Shown here: piece by piece, positions 1 through 5,656 of the stretch
Layout of the letters: the number at the start of each line of letters is the position of its first letter
Position numbering within the stretch: the first letter of the stretch is position 1
Origin: an uncultured Limnohabitans sp.
GTDB taxonomy: Bacteria; Pseudomonadota; Gammaproteobacteria; Burkholderiales; Burkholderiaceae_C
Direction: 5' to 3'
DNA: 14,761 bases
Assembly: GCF_937889215.1 (NCBI RefSeq)
Contig: NZ_CALBEX010000159.1
Coordinates: 1-14,761, forward strand
The notes under the pieces: model-generated
What the model was told of the DNA's origin: nothing
The model's input: only the letters and a program-made list of their open reading frames with translations
Database searches by the model: none
Made by a program: the position numbers and the translations under genes

Positions 1-195
1 CATCTTGATCTTTTTCAGATTGTTGCGGATCGCGTCGGCATTGCGGCCAGTTTGCGGTACCACCGGAATATTCAGATCGGTCGTGGCGACCTTCATCTGC
101 TTCATGGTGTTGAGGTTGTCTTTGCCAGACTGGGCGTTTACGCCAGTGGCCAATGCAGCTGCGAGCAAAGCAGCACTGAGTCGGGTCATTTTCAC
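1..195 (-). CDS. Exported protein, N-terminal part (possibly PQQ-type sugar dehydrogenase family)
   Basis: Only the first 65 codons are in the window; the gene runs off the left edge. The N-terminus is a clear Sec signal peptide: a short basic start, a Leu/Ala-rich core (LSAALLAAALA) and an Ala-x-Ala-like site before Gln-Ser-Gly. The mature start contains VPQTGRNADAIRNNLKKIKM. This reminds me of the N-terminus of periplasmic sorbosone/PQQ-dependent sugar dehydrogenases, but that is a recollection and no catalytic region is visible. Start choice: the AGGAG at 206-202 directly abuts an ATG at 201, so that ATG has no spacer. The in-frame GTG at 195 has a 6-nt spacer and the ATG at 189 a 12-nt spacer. 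I chose GTG 195. The upstream region is long and dyad-rich, so the gene probably has its own promoter there. Confidence 0.6.
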   Translation of the reverse strand, partial: MKMTRLSAALLAAALATGVNAQSGKDNLNTMKQMKVATTDLNIPVVPQTGRNADAIRNNLKKIKM

Positions 196-201
196 GTTCA
201 T

Positions 202-206
202 CTCCT
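202..206 (-). promoter_or_regulatory. Ribosome binding site (AGGAG) that decides the start of the left-edge gene
   Basis: The minus strand reads AGGAG-ATGAAC-GTG-AAA-ATG. The first ATG has zero spacing from the Shine-Dalgarno core and is probably not used. GTG at 195 (6 nt) fits best, and ATG at 189 (12 nt) is the alternative. Confidence 0.55.
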
Positions 207-243
207 GTTATTGATCTTTGAAGTCGATCGATTGACGCCATTT

Positions 244-273
244 AAAGGCCCGTATCACCGGGACTTGGCCTTT
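244..273. repeat. Inverted repeat AAAGGCC ... GGCCTTT
   Basis: AAAGGCC at 244-250 pairs with GGCCTTT at 267-273 across 16 nt; the spacer contains its own short CCG/CGG pairing. It lies 49 nt upstream of the left-edge start codon, so on the minus strand it could be a leader hairpin or an operator. Confidence 0.4.
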
Positions 274-281
274 CAAATTTA

Positions 282-294
282 GGATCAAAGATCC
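282..294. repeat. Short palindrome GGATC-AAA-GATCC
   Basis: Perfect 5-bp arms around a 3-nt centre, upstream of the left-edge gene. It could be an operator half-site pair, or it could be chance. Confidence 0.3.
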
Positions 295-337
295 ACCTTC
301 AGTCTTGGTAAAAACCCTTCAAATTCAGGTTTATTGA

Positions 338-353
338 TTGAAAAAATTTTCAA
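338..353. repeat. AT-rich palindrome TTGAAAA-AA-TTTTCAA
   Basis: Perfect 7-bp arms with a 2-nt centre inside the most AT-rich part of the divergent intergenic region. The shape suits a dimeric regulator site. No regulator can be assigned. Confidence 0.4.
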
Positions 354-378
354 CTTCTTTAGAAAAATAATGTGCACT

Positions 379-402
379 TTTGTCTCATCAGAGACAGACA
401 AA
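379..402. repeat. Overlapping nested inverted repeats
   Basis: Two perfect dyads overlap here. The outer pair is TTTGTCT (379-385) with AGACAAA (396-402). The inner pair is TGTCTC (381-386) with GAGACA (391-396). The two pairings exclude each other as RNA hairpins. As DNA they give two offset symmetric sites, as for a regulator binding in tandem. Confidence 0.45.
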
Positions 403-558
403 TCGCACGCAGCCAAGTTTTTTGCTGCACATGCAACTCTTTGAAGTGAGGACCCTGCACCGCATGGGCAAGAAGGCAAAACACAAAACTTGCGGCATCA
501 ACGCCAAATCATCCATCGGTCGACTTGTGCAGACATTGAAGTGGGCGTTGAATCAAGC

Positions 559-578
559 ATGCGACAGCGCATTTTTTT
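559..578 (+). terminator. Rho-independent-type terminator with no obvious upstream gene
   Basis: ATGCG (559-563), loop ACAG (564-567), CGCAT (568-572), followed by seven T residues (572-578, the first shared with the stem). The stem is short but perfect, and the U-tract is only on the plus strand. No convincing rightward gene lies before it, so it may end a small RNA or a very short ORF starting somewhere in 300-470. The alternative is a chance hairpin. Confidence 0.4.
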
Positions 579-615
579 AAAAATTACCCATTTAGACAAT
601 TTACAACAGCAAAAC

Positions 616-632
616 TAATAATAAAATTATTA
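616..632. repeat. A/T-only palindrome upstream of the helix-turn-helix gene
   Basis: TAATAAT (616-622), AAA, ATTATTA (626-632): perfect 7-bp arms made only of A and T, 41 nt upstream of the ATG at 673. It may be part of the promoter, or an autoregulatory operator for the helix-turn-helix protein. Confidence 0.35.
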
Positions 633-672
633 AATTAATCTGCCGCCAACATAATTCCAAGCTTCCAGTGTC

Positions 673-1275
673 ATGAACCCTTACATCAAATCGCATCTCC
701 AACTGGCTCGCTTGCCCGCCGAAGTGGCGCCACTGCCCCCCGCGACACCGCACGAGGCCGGCCGATCCAAAGTGCTCAAGCAGGTGAAGTCTTTGCACAT
801 CCAGCGTAATTTGCTTCTGGCGAACAAGAACAGTGAGCGGTTCATCGGGCATCACCCTCCCCACACAGACGATCCCTTCGGCGGGGTACTGCGGCGCTTG
901 CGCACTGAGCAAGGCGTTGAAGCCTGCGAGGTGGCATCCAAAGCTTGCATTTCGGTGTGGCAGCTCTACGAACTAGAAACCGGTAAAGACACCTTGTTTT
1001 ACACCCCGGGCCTGCGGCTCAAGGCAGCACAACGCGTTGCGGCGCTGTTGGGCAGCGATTGGTCTGACATATCAGAAGGCCGAGTGATCGCCAACGTCAA
1101 ACCAGCCCCCACGGCACAGTTGCACCTGCTGAAAACCACGCGGACCGAACAACACGCCAGCCCTTCACAAATTCGCCACGCTGGTGCGTTTGAGCCGGCC
1201 CCTTCGGCGCATCAGGGGTCGGCCCCTCTCTCTGCAGCCCTGTTCCTGCGTGTAGCAGACGTACACAGCTGCTAA
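673..1275 (+). CDS. Helix-turn-helix (Xre/RodZ-N-like) protein of unknown role
   Basis: 200 residues. The only recognisable part is residues about 71-127: GVLRRLRTEQGVEACEVASK, then a probable recognition helix (ISVWQLYELETG), then a Leu/Ala-rich helix ending ALLGSDW. This spacing is typical of Cro/C1-type helix-turn-helix domains. The flanks (1-65 and 140-200) are rich in Pro, Ala, His and Gln and look disordered. No membrane segment, effector domain or secretion signal is seen, so it is not a complete RodZ. No good Shine-Dalgarno precedes the ATG at 673, and the true start could lie further in, since the domain begins only near residue 70. It is transcribed away from the dyad-rich AT region, a plausible site of autoregulation. 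The function is not recognised; DNA binding is inferred from the fold alone. Confidence 0.6.
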   Translation: MNPYIKSHLQLARLPAEVAPLPPATPHEAGRSKVLKQVKSLHIQRNLLLANKNSERFIGHHPPHTDDPFGGVLRRLRTEQGVEACEVASKACISVWQLYELETGKDTLFYTPGLRLKAAQRVAALLGSDWSDISEGRVIANVKPAPTAQLHLLKTTRTEQHASPSQIRHAGAFEPAPSAHQGSAPLSAALFLRVADVHSC

Positions 1276-1288
1276 ACAGATCGCTGTT

Positions 1289-1305
1289 GGGCGCAGATTG
1301 CGCCC
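1289..1305. repeat. GC-rich hairpin between convergent genes
   Basis: GGGCGCA (1289-1295), GAT, TGCGCCC (1299-1305): perfect 7-bp arms. It sits between the rightward helix-turn-helix gene (stop at 1275) and the leftward small membrane gene (stop at 1355), where a shared terminator would be expected. It lacks a T-tract on either strand. A second short palindrome, CCTTG-C-CAAGG, follows at 1304-1314. Confidence 0.35.
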
Positions 1306-1354
1306 TTGCCAAGGCCAGTGCGATGGCTGCCGCAACCCAAGCACCACCCTGGTG

Positions 1355-1480
1355 TCACATGATCAAAGACCAAGTGATGCTGAGGGACAGCAAGACGACC
1401 GTGACCAGGATGACCACCGCATTGACTGAAATTTGCTGCCACCTGCGGGCTTGACGCTGGGGTTTTTTATTCGTGTTCAT
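1355..1480 (-). CDS. Small single-span membrane protein, 41 residues
   Basis: ATG at 1480, TGA at 1355-1357. The start lies 3 nt after the reductase stop (TGA-TTT-ATG), so translation is probably coupled; no separate Shine-Dalgarno is visible. The N-terminus is polar and strongly basic (MNTNKKPQRQARRWQQ). One hydrophobic segment follows, about residues 20-40 (VNAVVILVTVVLLSLSITW), ending in Ile-Met. The positive-inside rule predicts a cytoplasmic N-terminus. All 15 codons of the core from Ala21 to Ile35 end in G or C, as in a real coding gene here. I know no family for it. Position suggests a subunit or stabiliser of the neighbouring reductase, which is inference. It is short enough for automatic annotation to miss. 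Confidence 0.6.
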   Translation of the reverse strand: MNTNKKPQRQARRWQQISVNAVVILVTVVLLSLSITWSLIM

Positions 1481-1483
1481 AAA

Positions 1484-2407
1484 TCAAACCATTTGGAATC
1501 GTTCGGTGTGAACCTGATGGCCAGGAACACCTTGCGCATGCAAAACCTGTTCAGCCATGTCCATCAAGGCATTGGGGCCGCAAATGTAAAAATGGGCTTG
1601 CTGGTACCGATCGGGAAAATGGGCCAGGACAAAGTCTTTGTCCTGGCGCTGACCTCTTGTGTGGGCGGGTTTCGAAAAAACATGAACGACCTCCAAGTGC
1701 AGGCGATCGCACAATTCATCAATCCGTCGACCACCCACAACGGCGAAAGCATTTTTATTGGCCAACCAGAGGTAGCACGGTCTTTTGGAGTTTTGATCGG
1801 CCAGGGTCTGGAGCATGCTCAACAAAGGCGTCACCCCCACTCCAGCACCAATCAAGACCAATGGCCCCGTTTCGTCATCATTCAGATGAAAACTACCATG
1901 GGGTCCATCCACATAAACCGATTGACCGAGCTTGAGCTTGGGCACCTCAGCGCTGAACCCGTTGTGCGAACGCACGGTGAACCCGATGGTGTCTCGGCTC
2001 AGTGCACTGGAATCAATGGAAAACGGGTTATAGGTCAGCGTGAAAGGTGAACGCCAAGCAGACAGCCACGCAAATTGACCTGCTTTGAATTCAAATCCTC
2101 GGGCACCATAGGCCGCACGGTCCCGCATTTTCAAAACAATGTGCGTTGTATCCGCTGCATCCGGCTTGACACTCACCACCAGCCATCGCTGCCGCAACCG
2201 GATCCAAGGCCGAATCACCCGCACCGTGAGCAAGACCAAAATGAAAAAGATGCTCAGCAAAACCCAGGTCACTTGCTGCCCATGCTCGCGAAGGTAATAG
2301 TTGACCAACACCACATGTGAAAAGCTGGCCAAAACCACCACCATGGCCAATAGCCAATGCAGCAGCTGCCAAAGCCTGTAACTCATGCGCAACTGCTGGC
2401 GATACAC
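1484..2407 (-). CDS. Ferric-reductase-like flavocytochrome, C-terminal part after an in-frame stop
   Basis: 307 residues, in the same frame as the upstream 132-residue part and separated from it only by TAG at 2410-2408; together they span the expected length of about 440. It opens with two membrane helices. The first carries two histidines 14 apart (LHWLLAMVVVLASFSH), one half of the bis-haem ligand set. A FAD-binding beta-barrel follows (AGQFAWL, YNPFSI), then a NAD(P)-binding fold (VLIGAGVGVTPLLSML) and the C-terminal YICGPNALM. The family moves electrons from NAD(P)H through FAD and two haems across the membrane. If translated alone it would start at GTG 2407, directly after the TAG, or at ATG about 7 codons later. 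Neither has a convincing Shine-Dalgarno. The part after the stop shows no further lesions, so the break looks recent or tolerated. Confidence 0.8.
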   Translation of the reverse strand: MYRQQLRMSYRLWQLLHWLLAMVVVLASFSHVVLVNYYLREHGQQVTWVLLSIFFILVLLTVRVIRPWIRLRQRWLVVSVKPDAADTTHIVLKMRDRAAYGARGFEFKAGQFAWLSAWRSPFTLTYNPFSIDSSALSRDTIGFTVRSHNGFSAEVPKLKLGQSVYVDGPHGSFHLNDDETGPLVLIGAGVGVTPLLSMLQTLADQNSKRPCYLWLANKNAFAVVGGRRIDELCDRLHLEVVHVFSKPAHTRGQRQDKDFVLAHFPDRYQQAHFYICGPNALMDMAEQVLHAQGVPGHQVHTERFQMV

Positions 2408-2410
2408 CTA
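2408..2410 (-). other. In-frame TAG codon interrupting the reductase
   Basis: The plus strand reads cta at 2408-2410, which is TAG on the minus strand, directly followed by GTG TAT CGC in the same frame. It falls at codon 133 of a 440-residue reading frame, in or near the loop between the fourth and fifth membrane helices. A single base change from TTG, TCG, TGG, CAG, AAG or GAG would create it. A run of six T precedes the AG, but the frame is unchanged, so a homopolymer indel is not the explanation. Confidence 0.85.
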
Positions 2411-2806
2411 AAAAAGAACCAACAGCAGCAAGGCCACCACCGCAGCCACTGCCAATTTGGCCCGCAAGGGTGATGTCCACACATTCAACAGCGGCCAATA
2501 CTTCTCGTCTTTGATGAACAAGATGGTGGGATGCACCAGCGCGAAAACGGTGGCCACATAAGCCATGCGCTTGTGAAAAGCCATCAAGGCATCCATGCCC
2601 ATGGGCCGGGTGACCCACTGCATGCGCGACACGAGCACGAATTGCCCGCCAAACATCGACAAGGCCACAAAACCCAGGGCGACTGAAAAATTCAGCCAAA
2701 ACCCCCGCCCATGCGCCAGATTGAACACACCGCCGATCAACGGCGCACTCAACACCACGACATAGGTCAGGATCCAGACCCAAGTGGAAAATTTCAGTTT
2801 GATCAC
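2408..2806 (-). CDS. Ferric-reductase-like membrane domain, N-terminal part ending at an in-frame stop
   Basis: 132 residues from GTG at 2806. Four hydrophobic segments are visible: about 10-28, 37-58, 80-98 and 116-132. Residues His78 and His92 are 14 apart in FHKRMAYVATVFALVH, the classic haem-ligand spacing of the ferric reductase/NADPH oxidase membrane domain. The partner histidines lie beyond the stop. In this family each haem is held by one histidine from each helix, so this piece alone could not bind haem normally. It follows the ABC permease stop by 91 nt in the same direction and may share its transcript. It may be a pseudogene half, or one half of a protein made by stop-codon readthrough or reassembled from two chains. 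Confidence 0.75.
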   Translation of the reverse strand: MIKLKFSTWVWILTYVVVLSAPLIGGVFNLAHGRGFWLNFSVALGFVALSMFGGQFVLVSRMQWVTRPMGMDALMAFHKRMAYVATVFALVHPTILFIKDEKYWPLLNVWTSPLRAKLAVAAVVALLLLVLF

Positions 2807-2897
2807 ACCGACCCCAATTTCAGCGAGTGATGTTCAACTTCATCACTTTGACCTGCGCCCCAGTCTCGGCTGAACCGATCATGGAGGCCTATGAACC

Positions 2898-3704
2898 TCA
2901 ACTCCTGAACCTTTTCCGAGTCAACGCCAACGCCACCCAGAACGACACCCCCGCAAACAACGCCAGCACCAGCACGTTGCGCAGGGGGTGGTCTGGCCAG
3001 CGGTCCATAAACAGAGGCCGCACCAAATCCACAGCCACCGACAGCGGCAACCAGTCAGCGACAACCCGCACAAACGCGGGCAGTTGTTCACGCGGAAAAA
3101 AGATGCCTGAGAGGAACATCATGGGCGTGAGGAACAGGGTGAAGTAGTAGGTGAAAAAGTCGTAGCCTTTGGCCAGCGCGTTGAAGATCAGCGCCATGCA
3201 GCTGAAGGTGATGCCCACGCCCAGCAGCACGGGCCAGGCGACCAGCAGCTTCCAGCTGTGGCTGATGCCCAGCACCAGCATCACACCCAAAATGGCCGTC
3301 ACGGTGAACAACGCCTTGAACGCCGCCCACAGCATTTCGGCCAGCACCACGTCGTCCAGCCGCACCGGGGCGTTCATGATGCCGTCCCAGGTTTTTTGCA
3401 CATGCATGCGCGAAAACGCCGAATACAAGGCCTCGAACGTCGCCGCGTTCATGGCGCTCATGCAGATGCTGCCGCTGGCCAAGAACACGATGTAAGGCAC
3501 CTTTTCGCCGCCGATCTCGATCTGCCCGACCAGCGAACCCAGGCCGTAGCCAAAAGCCACCAGCCACATGAGCGGCTCGGCGATGTTGCCCACCAGGCTG
3601 GGGATGGCCAGCTTTTTCCAGACCAGCCAGTTGCGCTGAAACACAGGCCACCAGCGCATGGACAGGCGGGGTGCGGCCCAGATGTTGTTTTGGATTTGAC
3701 TCAT
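2898..3704 (-). CDS. ABC-2 type export permease (NodJ-like)
   Basis: 268 residues with about six hydrophobic segments and a cytoplasmic N-terminus. It resembles the NodJ/ABC-2 permease family in length and in conserved stretches such as YIVFLASGSICMSAMNAATF, FFTYYFTLFLTPMMFLSGIF and FPREQLPAF. It starts 3 nt after the stop of the ATPase gene upstream, so the two are a translationally linked pair that would form a dimer-of-dimers exporter in the inner membrane. NodIJ exports lipo-chitin signals in rhizobia. Close homologues are common in betaproteobacteria that do not nodulate, and their substrate is generally unknown. No biosynthesis or outer-membrane partner lies next to it here. Confidence 0.85.
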   Translation of the reverse strand: MSQIQNNIWAAPRLSMRWWPVFQRNWLVWKKLAIPSLVGNIAEPLMWLVAFGYGLGSLVGQIEIGGEKVPYIVFLASGSICMSAMNAATFEALYSAFSRMHVQKTWDGIMNAPVRLDDVVLAEMLWAAFKALFTVTAILGVMLVLGISHSWKLLVAWPVLLGVGITFSCMALIFNALAKGYDFFTYYFTLFLTPMMFLSGIFFPREQLPAFVRVVADWLPLSVAVDLVRPLFMDRWPDHPLRNVLVLALFAGVSFWVALALTRKRFRS

Positions 3705-3707
3705 GGC

Positions 3708-4637
3708 TTAACCTTCCTCGCGGATCTGGCGTCCGGTCAATTTCAAAAACAGGTCTTCCAAATTAGAAGGGCGGTGCAGGGTGCGCAAGGTGGGCCACGC
3801 TTCCAAGGCGTGCATGAGTGCGCGGCTGTCCTGGGTGTAGAAGAAAGCGGTCTCGCCACTCACCTCGACCCGGCCCGACAGGGCTTTCAAGCCCGCTTGT
3901 TGCGCCAGCGCCACTGCGCCTTGGCCAAACACTTCCACCACCTCGGGCTCCAGGTGCTCGGCAATCAAATCGCGGGGTTTGCCCTCGGCGATCTTGCGCC
4001 CTTGGTCCAGCACCAACAGACGCGTGCACAGGCGCTCGGCCTCGTCCATGAAGTGGGTGGTGAGCAAGATGGATTTGCCTTCTTGCAGCAGCACCTGCAG
4101 CCGCTCCCACATCAGGTGGCGCGCCTGTGGGTCCAGGCCCGTGGTGGGCTCGTCCAGCATCAGCAGTTGCGGCTGGTTGATGAGGGCCCGAGACAAGCTC
4201 AAGCGCCGTTTCATGCCGCCCGACAACTCGCCCGGTTTGGCTTTGGCTTTGTGGCTGAGCGCACCAAACTCCAACAGCTGCGGAATGCGCTCGCGGATCA
4301 CGGCGTCGGATATGCCGAAGTACCGGCCAAACACCAGCAGGTTTTCTTCTGCGGTGAAGTCTGGGTCCAGCGTGTCCGATTGCGCCACCACGCCCAGGCG
4401 GGCTTTGATGGCCAGCGCGTCACCCGGCATTTGCAGACCATCAAAGTAGCGGATCTCACCACTGCTCGGCTCGGACAAACCCAGGCACATGCGCAGCGTG
4501 GTGGTTTTGCCCGCGCCGTTGGGGCCGATAACGCCCAGACATTCGCCGGGGTTGATGTGGAAAGACAGGTCGTTGACCACGGTGGCGTCGCCGTAGCGTT
4601 TGACCAGATGTTCGACCGAAAGCAAGGGGGTGTTCAT
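3708..4637 (-). CDS. ABC exporter ATP-binding protein (NodI-like)
   Basis: 309 residues from ATG at 4637. All nucleotide-binding motifs are present: Walker A GPNGAGKT (38-45), Q-loop Gln86, signature LSGGMKRR (138-145), Walker B LLMLDEP (158-164) and the switch histidine in LLTTHFMDEAERLC (His195). The C-terminal 80 or so residues (from about 225) form the extra domain usual in the NodI/CcmA-drug-exporter group, ending with SNLEDLFLKLTGR. The frame is open upstream to 4835, but that segment has no family similarity and would overlap psd, so the ATG at 4637 before MNTPLLSVEHLVKRYG is preferred. The first gene of the leftward group, it energises the permease at 2898-3704. It is divergent from psd across 134 nt. 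Confidence 0.9.
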   Translation of the reverse strand: MNTPLLSVEHLVKRYGDATVVNDLSFHINPGECLGVIGPNGAGKTTTLRMCLGLSEPSSGEIRYFDGLQMPGDALAIKARLGVVAQSDTLDPDFTAEENLLVFGRYFGISDAVIRERIPQLLEFGALSHKAKAKPGELSGGMKRRLSLSRALINQPQLLMLDEPTTGLDPQARHLMWERLQVLLQEGKSILLTTHFMDEAERLCTRLLVLDQGRKIAEGKPRDLIAEHLEPEVVEVFGQGAVALAQQAGLKALSGRVEVSGETAFFYTQDSRALMHALEAWPTLRTLHRPSNLEDLFLKLTGRQIREEG

Positions 4638-4729
4638 GCCCGGATTGTGCCCTGCCCCTGTTCGGTATTTGTAGGTCGGTGGCTTCAGCCCCGACGTGGA
4701 CCTGCTGCAAAGCCAGCCGAGCTGCCCGA

Positions 4730-4735
4730 TAAAAT
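4730..4735 (+). promoter_or_regulatory. Candidate -10 box (TAAAAT) for psd
   Basis: TAAAAT lies 36 nt upstream of the psd ATG within GCCCGATAAAATCAAG, in the divergent region between the ABC ATPase gene and psd. No good -35 hexamer is seen at 16-18 nt spacing, so this rests on one box and its position only. Confidence 0.25.
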
Positions 4736-4771
4736 CAAGCCCTTCTTTTGAAACGCCCAAGCGGCCCCCAC

Positions 4772-5629
4772 ATGTCCAGTTCCTTTTCTGACCGCCTGGC
4801 GGTCTTGCCGCAATACCTGATCCCCAAGCAAGCACTCACCGCCTTTGCCGGCTGGGTCGCGGGCAGCCAATGGGGCGGTGCGACCACCGGCATCATCAAT
4901 TGGTTTGTCAAGCGCTACAACGTGAACATGGCGGATGCCGCCAACCCCGACACGGCCAGCTACAAGAGCTTCAACGAATTTTTCACGCGCCCGCTCAAGG
5001 CCAGCGCCCGCCCATTGGCCACTGCGGCGTATGTCAGTCCGGTGGACGGAGCTATCAGCCAGTGCGGCCCGGTGGTGGGCGATCAGGTCTTCCAGGCCAA
5101 GGGCCACGGCTACAGCACCCGCGCCCTGGTGGGCGGCGATGCGGCGCTGGCGGCGCAGTTTGTCAACGGCGAATTTGCCACGCTGTACCTCAGCCCACGC
5201 GACTACCACCGCATCCACATGCCTTGTGCGGGGCGTCTGATCCGCATGATTTATGTGCCGGGCGACCTGTTTTCGGTCAACCCGACCACGGCACGCGGCG
5301 TGCCGGGTTTGTTCGCGCGCAACGAGCGGGTGGTGTGTGTATTTGAAGGCGAACACGGCCCCTTTGTGATGGTGTTGGTGGGCGCGACCATTGTGGGCAG
5401 CATGGCCACCGTGTGGCACGGCGTGGTCAACCCGCCGCGCCCGGGCACGGTGCGCGAATGGACATACGAAATGGGCAGCATTACCCTGGCGCAAGGCGAG
5501 GAAATGGGCCGCTTTTTGCTAGGCTCCACGGTGGTGATGCTGTTTCCGAGCGGGGTGTTGCAGTTCAACCCCGACTGGACACCGACCCGCCCCATTGTGA
5601 TGGGCGAGGCCATGGGCACAAGCGTCTAA
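4772..5629 (+). CDS. psd: Phosphatidylserine decarboxylase proenzyme
   Basis: 285 residues from ATG at 4772; an earlier in-frame TTG at 4748 is less likely. It converts phosphatidylserine to phosphatidylethanolamine at the inner membrane. The proenzyme cuts itself at the conserved LGST (250-253), between Gly251 and Ser252, and the serine becomes the pyruvoyl cofactor of the small subunit. The other catalytic positions are present: Asp92 in SPVDG and the histidines of YHRIHMP (146, 149). The length matches the short bacterial type I enzymes. It faces the ABC genes divergently and the Rieske gene convergently (27 nt between stops), so it is probably a single-gene transcript. The pssA gene is not in the window. 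Nothing looks damaged. Confidence 0.95.
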   Translation: MSSSFSDRLAVLPQYLIPKQALTAFAGWVAGSQWGGATTGIINWFVKRYNVNMADAANPDTASYKSFNEFFTRPLKASARPLATAAYVSPVDGAISQCGPVVGDQVFQAKGHGYSTRALVGGDAALAAQFVNGEFATLYLSPRDYHRIHMPCAGRLIRMIYVPGDLFSVNPTTARGVPGLFARNERVVCVFEGEHGPFVMVLVGATIVGSMATVWHGVVNPPRPGTVREWTYEMGSITLAQGEEMGRFLLGSTVVMLFPSGVLQFNPDWTPTRPIVMGEAMGTSV

Positions 5630-5656
5630 AACGTGGCGCATCAAGCCCTGGTCAGC

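Larger units (their letters stand above)
196..672. other. AT-rich intergenic region between divergent genes
   Basis: This stretch of about 475 bases separates the leftward exported-protein gene from the rightward helix-turn-helix gene. It is visibly richer in A and T than the rest of the window, especially at 300-375 and 570-660. No ORF in it looks like protein: the longest candidates (479-285 minus and 380-580 plus) have no recognisable domain and run through the dyads. It holds several inverted repeats (244-273, 282-294, 338-353, 379-402, 616-632) and a terminator-like hairpin at 559-578. It must contain the promoters of both flanking genes, but I cannot assign -35/-10 boxes with confidence. 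Confidence 0.6.

Noticed and set aside
464..580. A 38-codon ORF ending in the T-tract of the orphan terminator
   Set aside because: Its final codons are the terminator itself and its composition is not protein-like. A non-coding transcript is the better reading.
2091..2783. A 230-codon minus-strand frame overlapping the reductase, considered as evidence of a frameshift
   Set aside because: The two reductase halves are already in the same frame, so no shift is needed. The overlapping frame has no membrane-helix or haem-ligand pattern.
2820..2882. A 20-codon minus-strand ORF between the permease and the reductase (MIGSAETGAQVKVMKLNITR)
   Set aside because: It has no Shine-Dalgarno, is too short to judge, and shows no hydrophobic or domain signal. 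It is probably chance within the 91-nt gap.
3258..4751. A 497-codon plus-strand frame across the ABC genes
   Set aside because: It lies opposite two well-supported ABC genes, its peptide is low-complexity His/Gln/Ala-rich, and no motif is found.
4638..4835. N-terminal extension of the ABC ATPase up to 4835
   Set aside because: The extra residues have no ABC similarity and would overlap the psd coding region on the other strand. ATG 4637 directly precedes the conserved N-terminus.
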